Assembly: GCA_902779185.1 (NCBI GenBank)
Contig: CACZAM010000001.1
Location: 1 to 64,000 of the forward strand
Length of the DNA stretch: 64,000 nt
Direction of reading: 5' to 3'
DNA from: an uncultured Eubacteriales bacterium
GTDB lineage: Bacteria; Bacillota; Clostridia; Peptostreptococcales; Anaerovoracaceae
Positions 46,094 to 54,349 of the stretch are shown piece after piece. Numbering within the stretch: position 1 is the stretch's first letter; every line of letters begins with the position of its first letter. Below the pieces are notes generated by a model. That model was not told the origin of the DNA, did not search any database, and saw only the letters and a list, made by a program, of their open reading frames with translations. The position numbers and the translations under genes are program-made.

Positions 46094-46126
46094 TTGACAA
46101 AGAAATTATATTGCGTAAAATATAAT
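46094..46126 (+). promoter_or_regulatory. Promoter and operator-like repeat upstream of the OhrR-type gene
   Basis: TTGACA at 46094-46099, a 16-base spacer and TAAAAT at 46116-46121 form a recognisable sigma-70/A promoter. An inverted repeat ATTATAT (46105-46111) and ATATAAT (46120-46126) overlaps the -10. The nearby AATTGTA is also part of a TACAATT-like OhrR box. An autoregulated promoter blocked by the gene product is the likely arrangement. Confidence 0.6.
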
Positions 46127-46159
46127 TGTATCAAATATAAACGAAGCGGAGATATGAGC

Positions 46160-46609
46160 ATGAATGAGGCATACATTAATGAAATGATGAAACTCGAAAA
46201 TCAGCTGTGCTTTCCTCTCTACGCAGCCGCAAGAAGAGTGACCGGCCTGTACACACCGTTGCTTAAGGAGCTGGGGATCACATACACGCAGTACATCACA
46301 TTCCTGGTGCTGTGGGAGAAAGACGGCATTACGGTGGGAGAGATCTGCGAAAGGCTGATGCTGGATAACGGCACCGTATCACCGCTTCTGAAAAAGATGG
46401 AAAGCGCGGGGTATATCACAAGAACACGCAGCGCGGACGATGACCGCATCGTTGTGATCACCCTCACGGAGCAGGGCAGAGAGATGCAGGATAGAGCAAA
46501 AGACATTCCGGAAAAGGTTGGAGCGTGCATCGATCTGTCGTCTGAAAAAGCGATGAAACTTTATGAACTTTTATACGAACTTCTGGGTAAGGAAAGGAGA
46601 ACAAAATGA
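46160..46609 (+). CDS. ohrR: MarR-family peroxide sensor, OhrR-like
   Basis: The start is ATG 46160, six bases after another in-frame ATG, with better spacing to GCGGAG. The protein has 149 residues. The N terminus ENQLCFPLYAAAR carries the cysteine (residue 17) that reacts with organic peroxides in OhrR, and the winged helix includes DNGTVSPLLKKMESAGYI and RSADDDRIVVITLTEQG. It overlaps the glutathione peroxidase start by ATGA, so it probably regulates that gene; release from the operator follows oxidation of the cysteine. Confidence 0.8.
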   Translation: MNEAYINEMMKLENQLCFPLYAAARRVTGLYTPLLKELGITYTQYITFLVLWEKDGITVGEICERLMLDNGTVSPLLKKMESAGYITRTRSADDDRIVVITLTEQGREMQDRAKDIPEKVGACIDLSSEKAMKLYELLYELLGKERRTK

Positions 46610-47151
46610 GCAACGTTTATGATTTTGATGTTAAGGACAGATTTGGTAATGTTGTAAGCCTCTCAGAGTACAAGGGCAAGGTGCTGCTGATTGTCAACAC
46701 AGCAACAGGATGCGGATTCACTCCGCACTATGATCCGCTGGAGGCAATGTACAGGGAACTGAAAGATCAGGGATTTGAAATTCTGGATTTCCCTTGCAAC
46801 CAGTTTGCTGACCAGGCTCCGGGATCGGATGAAGAGATTCATGAGTTCTGCACCCTCAAGTTCGGAACAGAATTCCCGCAGTTTGCCAAAATCGATGTCA
46901 ACGGAGAAACAGCAGATCCGCTGTTTGCTTATCTGGGAACAGAGAAGCCGTTCAAGGGATTCGGCAAAGGTCTCAAAAATGCAGCTCTCAACAAGTTTGC
47001 AGCCGCTAATAACAAAAAGTATGGCGACAAGACATACATCGGCTGGAACTTCACCAAATTCCTTATCGACAGGGACGGCAATGTCATCGACAGATTTGAG
47101 CCTACCGTTGATATGGGTGATGTAAAGAAGGCAGTTGAAGCAGCTCTGTAA
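46606..47151 (+). CDS. Glutathione peroxidase-type thiol peroxidase
   Basis: The protein has 181 residues. The family blocks are NTATGCGFTPHY with the peroxidatic Cys (no selenocysteine: the codon is TGC), FPCNQFADQAPGS, and WNFTKFLIDRDGNV. It reduces H2O2 and organic peroxides, usually with thioredoxin in bacteria. Coupled to the OhrR-like gene by an ATGA overlap, it forms a peroxide-responsive pair. A terminator follows it. Confidence 0.9.
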   Translation: MSNVYDFDVKDRFGNVVSLSEYKGKVLLIVNTATGCGFTPHYDPLEAMYRELKDQGFEILDFPCNQFADQAPGSDEEIHEFCTLKFGTEFPQFAKIDVNGETADPLFAYLGTEKPFKGFGKGLKNAALNKFAAANNKKYGDKTYIGWNFTKFLIDRDGNVIDRFEPTVDMGDVKKAVEAAL

Positions 47152-47181
47152 ACTCTGTAGTTTGCGGTCAGTGCATAATAC

Positions 47182-47218
47182 ACCGGGGCGTTACTTATAA
47201 GTTTCGCTCCGGTTTTTT
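47182..47218 (+). terminator. Rho-independent terminator after the peroxidase
   Basis: The 9-bp stem ACCGGGGCG/CGCTCCGGT (one G-U pair) has a loop of 13 bases and is followed by TTTTTT. It closes the ohrR-peroxidase operon. Confidence 0.85.
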
Positions 47219-47296
47219 AGCTGCTGAAAGAATCACTCTCTCCTTGTACTGGCTGAAAAAAGAAACAACAAATACTGTAAAAAAACAAAATAGCTG

Positions 47297-47324
47297 TTGA
47301 AATTTAGTTTTTTTTGAGTATTAT
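47297..47324 (+). promoter_or_regulatory. Promoter of the GH13-glgA unit
   Basis: TTGAAA (47297-47302), a 16-base spacer and TATTAT (47319-47324) precede the GAGAAAGGAG site and ATG 47349. It follows a terminator, so a new unit begins here. Confidence 0.55.
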
Positions 47325-47348
47325 GCTGCAGAGAAAGGAGAGGAACAG

Positions 47349-48932
47349 ATGGCTTGGTATGAAGAAGCTGTTTTTTATCACATATATCCGTTAGGGTTGC
47401 TTGGAGCCCCTGAACATAACGATCACAGCCAGCCGGTTCACAGACTTGCCGGAATGAAGGTGTGGATCGATCACATGAAGGAGTGCGGGTTTACCGCATT
47501 GTATCTCGGCCCGTGCTTCTCTTCGGGATCACACGGATACGATACTGAAGACTACCGCCGCCTTGACGAAAGGCTGGGCGATAACGAAGATCTTAAGGAT
47601 CTGGTAAGATACTGCCATGAGAAGGGTGTGCATGTCATCCTGGACGGCGTGTTCAATCACACAGGAAGAGGATTCTTTGCATTTCAGGACCTGAAATGGA
47701 ACCGTGAGAGCAGCCGCTGCAGAAACTGGTACTGCAACGTAAACTTCTGGGGTAATAACGAATACAATGATGGCTTTTCCTATGATAACTGGGGAGGCCA
47801 CAACATGCTCCCGAAACTCAACCTTTACGAGCCTGAGGTAAGGCAATACCTGTTTGACACTGTGCGTTTCTGGGTGTCGGAGTTCGATATCGACGGTCTG
47901 CGCCTTGACGCCGCGGATGTGCTCGAGCAGGGATTCATGCGTGAGCTCAGAAGCGTCACAGACGGCCTGAAGGATGATTTCTGGCTTATGGGCGAGGTGA
48001 TACATGGTGAATACGGCCGCTGGGTCAATGAAAGGACCCTGCACTCCGTGACAAATTATGCCCTGCACAAGGCGCTATACAGTGCTCACAATGATCACAA
48101 CTACTTTGAAATAGCGCATACTGTACGCCGTCAGAGAGACATGGGACTCGGAGACAGTGTGCACCTGTATGATTTTGTTGACAACCATGATGTTGAGCGC
48201 ATCATGACAAAGCTGCGCGACAAGAGGCATTTTCTGCCCGTACACGTCCTCCTGTATACTCTGCCGGGGATCCCGTCCGTGTACTACGGTTCGGAGTTCG
48301 GCATAGAGGGAAGAAAGGAGAGAAGCTCCGACGCTTCGCTCAGACCGGCGCTTTCACTCGCTGAACTTTCATCAACTGATAATGTCCCGTTGCAGATTAT
48401 CAGCGCACTTGGTAAAATTTACAGTAGAGAGTCCGCTCTCTGGTATGGAGAATACCGCGAGGCAGAACTGACTACGACAAAGTACGCATTCACGCGCGGA
48501 GACATACTTATCACAGTCACCAACAGCGACAGCCGGGAAAGCTTCGATCTGGGAATGGACGGAACATACACCGGAGCGCTTCACGGAGGTGAAATATCTT
48601 CAGAGAATGGCAGGCTGAAGTTTGCTCTTGAGGGCAACAGCGCTGAGATATGGATCCCGGCTTCGGAGAGGAAGAATTATGAACCTCTGCGTGTCAAGCC
48701 GGAGACAGTGGCTGAGGATGAAGTGCCGCCGGATGAGATGCCGCAGCCGGATGAGATGCCGCAGAGAGCAGAGCCCGACAAGAGTTTTGAGGAGATGAGC
48801 ATAGAGGAGCTTCAGGCTGAGATACTCGCGAAACTTTCCTCCAACGGGCCTCTGACTGACCGTATGATAAGAGAAGTAAGAGAAAACGTTTACAGGGATT
48901 CTTTGCTCAACTGGGTAAAGAGCTTCCGGTGA
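47349..48932 (+). CDS. GH13 alpha-amylase family enzyme
   Basis: The protein has 527 residues. The GH13 conserved regions are in order: VILDGVFNHTG (I), DGLRLDAADVL (II, nucleophile Asp), GEVIHGEYG (III, acid Glu), FVDNHDVERI (IV). The barrel has a neopullulanase/cyclomaltodextrinase character without a signal peptide, so it is intracellular. A C-terminal tail repeats PDEMPQ and has a helical end. It is probably a debranching or maltodextrin-degrading enzyme working with the glycogen synthase 20 bases downstream. Confidence 0.85.
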   Translation: MAWYEEAVFYHIYPLGLLGAPEHNDHSQPVHRLAGMKVWIDHMKECGFTALYLGPCFSSGSHGYDTEDYRRLDERLGDNEDLKDLVRYCHEKGVHVILDGVFNHTGRGFFAFQDLKWNRESSRCRNWYCNVNFWGNNEYNDGFSYDNWGGHNMLPKLNLYEPEVRQYLFDTVRFWVSEFDIDGLRLDAADVLEQGFMRELRSVTDGLKDDFWLMGEVIHGEYGRWVNERTLHSVTNYALHKALYSAHNDHNYFEIAHTVRRQRDMGLGDSVHLYDFVDNHDVERIMTKLRDKRHFLPVHVLLYTLPGIPSVYYGSEFGIEGRKERSSDASLRPALSLAELSSTDNVPLQIISALGKIYSRESALWYGEYREAELTTTKYAFTRGDILITVTNSDSRESFDLGMDGTYTGALHGGEISSENGRLKFALEGNSAEIWIPASERKNYEPLRVKPETVAEDEVPPDEMPQPDEMPQRAEPDKSFEEMSIEELQAEILAKLSSNGPLTDRMIREVRENVYRDSLLNWVKSFR

Positions 48933-48952
48933 TAATTTCAGGAGAATGAAAA

Positions 48953-50464
48953 ATGGCAAAAGAAGAAACAATGAACACTGAAGTAATGACTGAAGAGACA
49001 TCACTTCCGCAGCCAAGAAGAAGCATCGCTTTTATCGGGTCTGAGTGCTATCCGTTCGTCAAGACAGGCGGACTCGGCGATGTAATGTACGCACTGCCTA
49101 AAGCCCTTTCGGAGCTCAACTGCGATGTAAAGGTGATACTTCCACGCTATCACTGCATACCTTGGAAGTATCAGGAGAAGATGGTATACCGCGGTTCGTT
49201 CGAGATGGATCTGTGCGCAGATGGAAAGTCCTATTATGTAGGCATCATGGAGTACGTGCATGACGGTGTCGTATATGACTTTATCGATAACGATGAGTTC
49301 TTTACCAGCGGCAATCCGTACCTCAATCTTGTGGACGACATTCCGAAATACTGCTACTTCTGCAAGGCAGCACTTGCCGCGCTGAATTACATGGACTGGA
49401 TCCCTGACATTATCCACTGCCACGACTGGCAGGCAAGTCTGGTGCCGGTAATGCTGCGCACCCAGTTCGCGGAAACAGCCATCAGGGACGCAAAGACAGT
49501 CCTGACCATACACAACCTGCGCTTCCAGGGCGTGTACAATATTTCAACTATCCGCTACTGGACAAACCTGCCGGATGATGTTTTCAGCATCGATGTATTC
49601 AAGACAGGCTATGAAGACGCCAACATGTTAAAAGCGGGACTTGCCTATGCGGATGCTATCACTACAGTAAGTGAGACATACGCGGGAGAGATACAGACTC
49701 CGTTCTACGGCGACGGCCTTGACGCGCATATTCGTCATCACTCCGGAAAGCTGCGCGGCATTGTTAACGGAATAGATGTTGGACAGTGGGATCCTAAGGC
49801 AGACACCAGGATCGCAGCGCCTTACGATATCACGGAAGTGCTGGAGAAAAAGAAGCAGAACAAGCGTGCTCTGCAGGAAGAGCTTGGGCTGGAGGTAGAT
49901 GAAGGCAAGTTCGTTATCGGCCTTATCTCCCGTCTGACTAATCAGAAAGGCCTTGACCTGGTCAATGAGATCCTGCCTGGACTCATCGACGGAAATACAC
50001 AGATCGTAGTGCTCGGCACAGGCGATGCTGTGTATGAAGGATCATTCCGCAACTTTGAGAACTGGTACAAGGGCAGTGTCTGCTCATGCATCATGTATGA
50101 TGAGAGCAGAGCCCACAGGATCTATGCAGGTTCGGATGCTCTGCTGGTTCCATCGCTGTTTGAGCCGTGCGGACTTACGCAGCTGATCGCAATGCGTTAT
50201 GGCACAGTTCCTATTGTGCGTGAAACGGGCGGACTTAAGGATACTGTTGAGCCTTACAACGTGTTCGACCAGCAGGGAAATGGCTTCACCTTTGACAGAT
50301 ATGAAGCCGGACTGCTCTATGACGCTATAAACCGTGCCAAGACGGTATACTTCACTGACCGCTGGCACTGGGATGAGATGGTGCAGAGAAACATGGCGAA
50401 GGATGTATCCTGGGAAGCTTCAGCATGGAAGTACAGAGATCTGTATCTTGAGCTCAGACCATAA
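48953..50464 (+). CDS. glgA: Glycogen synthase (ADP-glucose)
   Basis: The protein has 503 residues. N-terminal KTGGLGDVMYALPKAL binds ADP-glucose, followed by IIHCHDWQASLVPVM and the C-terminal catalytic SLFEPCGLTQLIAMRYGTVPIVRETGGL. GT5 family. It elongates alpha-1,4-glucan from ADP-glucose in the cytoplasm. It begins 20 bases after the GH13 gene with AGGAGAATG upstream; together they cover synthesis and trimming of the storage polymer. A terminator follows. Confidence 0.9.
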   Translation: MAKEETMNTEVMTEETSLPQPRRSIAFIGSECYPFVKTGGLGDVMYALPKALSELNCDVKVILPRYHCIPWKYQEKMVYRGSFEMDLCADGKSYYVGIMEYVHDGVVYDFIDNDEFFTSGNPYLNLVDDIPKYCYFCKAALAALNYMDWIPDIIHCHDWQASLVPVMLRTQFAETAIRDAKTVLTIHNLRFQGVYNISTIRYWTNLPDDVFSIDVFKTGYEDANMLKAGLAYADAITTVSETYAGEIQTPFYGDGLDAHIRHHSGKLRGIVNGIDVGQWDPKADTRIAAPYDITEVLEKKKQNKRALQEELGLEVDEGKFVIGLISRLTNQKGLDLVNEILPGLIDGNTQIVVLGTGDAVYEGSFRNFENWYKGSVCSCIMYDESRAHRIYAGSDALLVPSLFEPCGLTQLIAMRYGTVPIVRETGGLKDTVEPYNVFDQQGNGFTFDRYEAGLLYDAINRAKTVYFTDRWHWDEMVQRNMAKDVSWEASAWKYRDLYLELRP

Positions 50465-50493
50465 TGAACATACAAGATGCCGTACAGGTATCA

Positions 50494-50524
50494 GGAGAGA
50501 CTCTTCAAAAGGGTCTCTTTTTTT
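50494..50524 (+). terminator. Rho-independent terminator after glgA
   Basis: A stem AGAGACTCTT/AGGGTCTCT with a short loop is followed by a run of eight or more T (TTTTTTTT). It ends the glycogen operon. Confidence 0.8.
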
Positions 50525-50622
50525 GTTGATGACGGATAAAATGACGAATTCTATTTACAATGCAAGACGGGAATTGCTAAAATTAAAATAACTATAGGGT
50601 TTTCCCTTAACGGAGGAATGAA

Positions 50623-51597
50623 GTGCAGCTAAGGTTGAAAAAATCAGTTAAATATCTGATCATCTGTCTTCTTGTCTCTTCCGTTTTTGTGTGTTTTCCT
50701 TCCTGCGGCGGCGGCGGATCCGCAGCGGAGAGCGGCACAGCGGAAAGCAGCGCAGATGAAAGCGGTGCTTCAGCTGAAGAAAAGAAAGAAGTTTATGATG
50801 TGCCTGATTTCAGAGGGGCACAGTTCCACGAAGATGAAGCTTACGGAAACGACGAGGTGCTTGTGGATACTTCCAGAAGCGGCAAGGGATTCTTCGGGGT
50901 GCATTGCGTTTCAGATAAAAAAATAAAAGTACAGGTCTTCAAGGATGAAGAAGTCTATACTTATGACCTTGTTACAGGGGAGGATCAGATCTATCCGTTC
51001 CAGCTCGGAGACGGTGAGTATACCATCAAGGTCATGAAAAATATAGCGGATACCAAGTACAGTGAGCTGTATGCAACATCGGTATATGTGGAGCTTGAAG
51101 ATGAATTTGATCCGTTCCTCAGACCGAGCCAGTACGCTGACTATACCAAGGAGTCGGACTGTGTTCTCAAAGCGGATGAGCTGGCTGCGCAGTCAGCTGA
51201 CGCCAACGAATTCATAACCAATGTTTTCAATTATGTATGCAAGAAGATCAAGTACGATAAAAAGAAAGCAGAGACCGTACAGTCGGGGTATATTCCTGAT
51301 CCTGACGAAACGATGAATTCTGGCAAGGGCATCTGCATTGACTATGCCTCACTGGCAGCGGCAATGCTGAGAAGCCACGGCATTCCTACTAAAATCATTT
51401 TCGGCTATGTAGGTGAGGACGGAGATCTCTATCACGCATGGAACATGTATTACACAAAAGAGACAGGCTGGGTAGCTGTCGAATTTGAGGTGCATGAAGG
51501 TGAATGGAACCGCCTCGACCTCACTTTTTCCGCCAATGGATCGGACAGTCAGTTCATTGGCGACGGTTCCAATTATATGGACGTATTCCAGTACTGA
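50623..51597 (+). CDS. Lipoprotein with transglutaminase-like domain
   Basis: GTG start 50623 with a good GGAGGAATG site. The protein has 324 residues. The signal peptide ends in the lipobox VCFPSC with lipidated Cys28, then a Ser/Ala/Glu-rich linker. The C-terminal half has a transglutaminase-type triad: Cys in KGICIDYASLAAAM, His in LYHAWNMY, Asp in RLDLTF. Such extracellular domains act as cysteine peptidases or peptide cross-linkers. It stands 30 bases before the pilus-like genes and may share their transcript. Confidence 0.75.
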   Translation: MQLRLKKSVKYLIICLLVSSVFVCFPSCGGGGSAAESGTAESSADESGASAEEKKEVYDVPDFRGAQFHEDEAYGNDEVLVDTSRSGKGFFGVHCVSDKKIKVQVFKDEEVYTYDLVTGEDQIYPFQLGDGEYTIKVMKNIADTKYSELYATSVYVELEDEFDPFLRPSQYADYTKESDCVLKADELAAQSADANEFITNVFNYVCKKIKYDKKKAETVQSGYIPDPDETMNSGKGICIDYASLAAAMLRSHGIPTKIIFGYVGEDGDLYHAWNMYYTKETGWVAVEFEVHEGEWNRLDLTFSANGSDSQFIGDGSNYMDVFQY

Positions 51598-51627
51598 AAA
51601 GCTTATATATGAAAGGAGCTTGGACTA

Positions 51628-52692
51628 ATGAGTTCTGATAAAAAAGCGGATTCCAGGATGCTGAGCTATACCGAACTCACATCATTCTTTGAAAACATGG
51701 GAATGATGATCAAATCGGGTATATCGGTAAGTGAAGCGATATCACTTCTCATGGAGGAGACTCCGTCATCAGAGCAGGAGCTGAAAAATGCTTTTGATAT
51801 GATGTCGGATGATCTTCACATGGGCAAGCCTTTCGGCGATGCCATGCGGGATACAGGTGCTTTTCCTGATTATGCCGTAGACATGATCAGCACTTCGGAG
51901 TACACCGGAAAACTCGAGGATACACTCTTCCACCTGGCTGAATATTACAGGACAGAGGACAGCATGAAGGCTACGCTGGTATCAGCGGTGAGATATCCGG
52001 TGATATTGCTGTTAATGGTAATAGCAGTACTTATAGTGATGCTGGCCCTTGTGTTCCCGGCCTTCTATGGAGTGTATGAGAATCTCGCGGGCAGCCTTTC
52101 GGCCTCGTCTTACGGGTATATCAATGTGTCATTCACGCTGACAAAAGTGATGCTGGGTATCATGATCGTGCTTCTCGCGGCAATTGGCGCCGGAATAGCG
52201 ATGTGGAAGGGCGGCAAAAAGGATAAAGTAAGAAATGTCCTTTCAGGATTCAGCGTTTTCAGAGACCTGTTCAGCAGCATGGATCTCTACAGGTTCACGT
52301 CGTGCTTTGACATGTTCCTTTCAAGCGGAGAGCATCAGGACGAGGCTCTTGTAAAGAGTATGCCTGTAGTAGAGACTGAAGCGCTCCGGAATAAGCTCCA
52401 GCGGTGCAGGGAGAAGATGGAGAGCGGTATGAGCTTCTCGCAGACTGCGTATGAAGAGCATCTTTACGATCAGACCAACAACAGGATGCTCATACCTGCT
52501 GAGCGAAGCGGCATGCTGGATACTATCATGCAGAAGATACTTTCCAACCTCAAAGTCAGTATTGAGAAGAGCATCGGCCGCATTGCAAATACGGTCGAGC
52601 CACTCCTTACAGGCGTTCTGATGATATTCATCGGAATAATGCTCATAAGCCTCATGGTGCCTCTGATCGGCATCATGAACTCCATCGGATAA
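51628..52692 (+). CDS. Type II secretion/type IV pilus inner-membrane protein, GspF/PilC-like
   Basis: The protein has 354 residues with two T2SSF modules: residues about 12-130 (ELTSFFENMGMMIKSGISVSEAISLL) and about 215-335 (DLYRFTSCFDMFLSSG), with membrane helices near 120-150, 170-190 and the C terminus. It forms the platform for assembly of pilin-like fibres. No PilB/GspE assembly ATPase or prepilin peptidase is seen here, only the retraction-type PilT downstream, so the rest of the machine must be elsewhere or absent. Confidence 0.8.
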   Translation: MSSDKKADSRMLSYTELTSFFENMGMMIKSGISVSEAISLLMEETPSSEQELKNAFDMMSDDLHMGKPFGDAMRDTGAFPDYAVDMISTSEYTGKLEDTLFHLAEYYRTEDSMKATLVSAVRYPVILLLMVIAVLIVMLALVFPAFYGVYENLAGSLSASSYGYINVSFTLTKVMLGIMIVLLAAIGAGIAMWKGGKKDKVRNVLSGFSVFRDLFSSMDLYRFTSCFDMFLSSGEHQDEALVKSMPVVETEALRNKLQRCREKMESGMSFSQTAYEEHLYDQTNNRMLIPAERSGMLDTIMQKILSNLKVSIEKSIGRIANTVEPLLTGVLMIFIGIMLISLMVPLIGIMNSIG

Positions 52693-52715
52693 ATTGTCCG
52701 TAAGAGGTGCCTGAC

Positions 52716-53033
52716 ATGGAAAGAAGCAACCATAGCAGAAGATTGATAGTGACGATCGTCATTACTGCGCTCATACTGATCGCGGCTGTCTTCGTTTGGG
52801 CGCAAAAGGCTGCGGAAGACAGCTTTGAGGAGCAGGCAGAGGCCATAAAGGATACAGTGTCAAGAAGGGCTCTTCAGTGCTATGTGATTGAAGGGGCTTA
52901 TCCTGAAAGTCTCGATTATCTGGTAGAGAACTACGGACTTGCGGTCAACAGGGAAGATTACAAGATCGTATATATTCCTTATGCGGAGAATCTTCCTCCT
53001 GAAGTAAAAGTGATATATAAGAAGGACAGGTAA
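52716..53033 (+). CDS. Pilin-like or pilus accessory protein with N-terminal membrane helix
   Basis: The start is ATG 52716, eight bases after AAGAGG, giving 105 residues. One N-terminal helix (about residues 10-28) is followed by a soluble domain with a repeated helix-strand feature (SRRALQCYVIEGAYPESLDYL, YKIVYIPYAENLPPEVKVIY). Not a canonical prepilin: no GFTLxE signature. It is followed by another membrane-anchored protein after one base, so co-translation is probable. Confidence 0.6.
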   Translation: MERSNHSRRLIVTIVITALILIAAVFVWAQKAAEDSFEEQAEAIKDTVSRRALQCYVIEGAYPESLDYLVENYGLAVNREDYKIVYIPYAENLPPEVKVIYKKDR

Positions 53034-53034
53034 C

Positions 53035-53478
53035 ATGCTCGAAAGCAAAAGAGGCATAGGAGACATAATATCGGCTGTTACGGTGACTGTGCTGTTTGTG
53101 GTCATCCTCAGTCTTGTTGTGTTCGCGGCAAGAGGATACCAGCACGCTTCGGAGGTGCAGAACATGAACAGCAACACCAGAGCTGTCGGCTCCTATGTGG
53201 TCAATTGTGTCAAGGACAGCAATACCAGTGAGGTGGCTGTCGAAACCGTATCCGGAACTGAATGTCTGGTGATCAGGAGCAGTGACGGATATGAACACAG
53301 GATATTCATGGTCGATGGAAAACTCATGGAAGAGTATGTTGAAGCCGGGCTTCCGCTCAATCCGGATACAGCTCTGGAGATAGGTGCTACAAAGACATTT
53401 GATGCGGAACTCGGAAATGACGGGCTCCTGACGGTCACGACAGATGAAGGAGTTTCTGTCGTCAATACAAAGAGATAA
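53035..53478 (+). CDS. Membrane-anchored pilus-associated protein
   Basis: The protein has 147 residues. One helix near the N terminus (GDIISAVTVTVLFVVILSLVVFA) is followed by a beta-rich domain (TSEVAVETVSGTECLVIRSSDG, MVDGKLMEEYV, LLTVTTDEG). Resembles minor-pilin-like proteins (DUF4860-like) found beside GspF/PilT genes in Clostridia. Function unproven. Confidence 0.55.
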   Translation: MLESKRGIGDIISAVTVTVLFVVILSLVVFAARGYQHASEVQNMNSNTRAVGSYVVNCVKDSNTSEVAVETVSGTECLVIRSSDGYEHRIFMVDGKLMEEYVEAGLPLNPDTALEIGATKTFDAELGNDGLLTVTTDEGVSVVNTKR

Positions 53479-53481
53479 GAG

Positions 53482-53917
53482 ATGAACAACAAAAGAAGCA
53501 TTGCGTTTACAGTTGAGCTTCTGGGGCTCTTCATACTGCTGATACTGGTGATCGTGAAGGACCATTGAGGCAAGGCGTCTGACCCAGGCTGTTATGATGG
53601 CTCAGAGCACTGCTGAAGCGGCGTCATCCGAGCACGACCTTGTTCTCCTGGCAGACAAATTCAAAGGCATGGATAATGTTCAGTCAGCAGAGGCAAATGC
53701 TGCCGGTGACGAACTCGATATTGTATTTGATACTGACGGGAAACCGTCCGGCAAGGACTTCTGTGTGGTCCTGCACAGGTCTGAAGAGGGGAGAGACAAC
53801 GGTGCTTATGTCACCGACAGTATAGAAGTGTATTACTGTACTCCAGGGCAGCGCAGCGGCATGATATATGATCTTGATACCGGAAGGCATTTTACCGCAG
53901 AGGAGGTGGGATCATGA
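53482..53917 (+). pseudogene. Frameshifted prepilin-like gene
   Basis: ATG 53482 opens a frame MNNKRSIAFTVELLGLFILLILVIV, which is a pilin-type membrane helix, then hits a stop at 53566 after 28 codons. Removing one A near 53557-53558 joins it to the frame that continues RTIEARRLTQAVMMAQSTAE to the stop at 53917, giving about 144 residues. Downstream that frame has no start codon except ATG 53594, which would lack the helix. The single extra base is either a real mutation, a programmed shift or an assembly error. The next gene starts in an ATGA overlap with the restored stop, supporting a once-intact gene. Confidence 0.65.
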
Positions 53918-54318
53918 CACATAAGACCAGACTTGGACCGATCGCCATCTTCCTTGTGATAGTTGCAATGGTAATCACGACGCTTGCGGTACTTACCGTA
54001 GCCACATCGAACGCTGACGTGACCATGGCAAAAAGATTTGCAGATATAACACAGATCAGATACGGACTTGAGGCTCAGGGTGAAGAGTTCCTGAGTTACG
54101 CGGAGTCAGCGGGCGGAGGCTCAGGCCCGGCAGACCATATGGATGGCGTGACCGAGACCGAAAACGGCTATGAATACACAGCTGAGAACGGAGGCTACAG
54201 GCTGGAGGTCGCCGTGACCGGGCCGGATGCTTCCGGCGGGTATAAGGTCACAAAATGGAAGCTGACCAAGATATGGAACGCCTCTGATCCTATGAACAGC
54301 ATATGGCCGGGAAATTGA
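53914..54318 (+). CDS. Pilin-like or accessory membrane protein
   Basis: The protein has 134 residues. A hydrophobic N-terminal helix (LGPIAIFLVIVAMVITTLAVLTVATS) is followed by a region with a helix (DITQIRYGLEAQGEEFLSYA) and a beta-rich end. It overlaps the frameshifted gene by ATGA. Fits the set of helix-anchored proteins between GspF and PilT. Confidence 0.5.
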   Translation: MTHKTRLGPIAIFLVIVAMVITTLAVLTVATSNADVTMAKRFADITQIRYGLEAQGEEFLSYAESAGGGSGPADHMDGVTETENGYEYTAENGGYRLEVAVTGPDASGGYKVTKWKLTKIWNASDPMNSIWPGN

Positions 54319-54349
54319 TCAACAGCACTGCAGAAAGAAGGAAACAACA

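Noticed and set aside
48717..48780. Short tandem repeat in the GH13 gene tail as a mobile element or regulatory repeat
   Set aside because: It is an in-frame PDEMPQ-type coding repeat in a linker.
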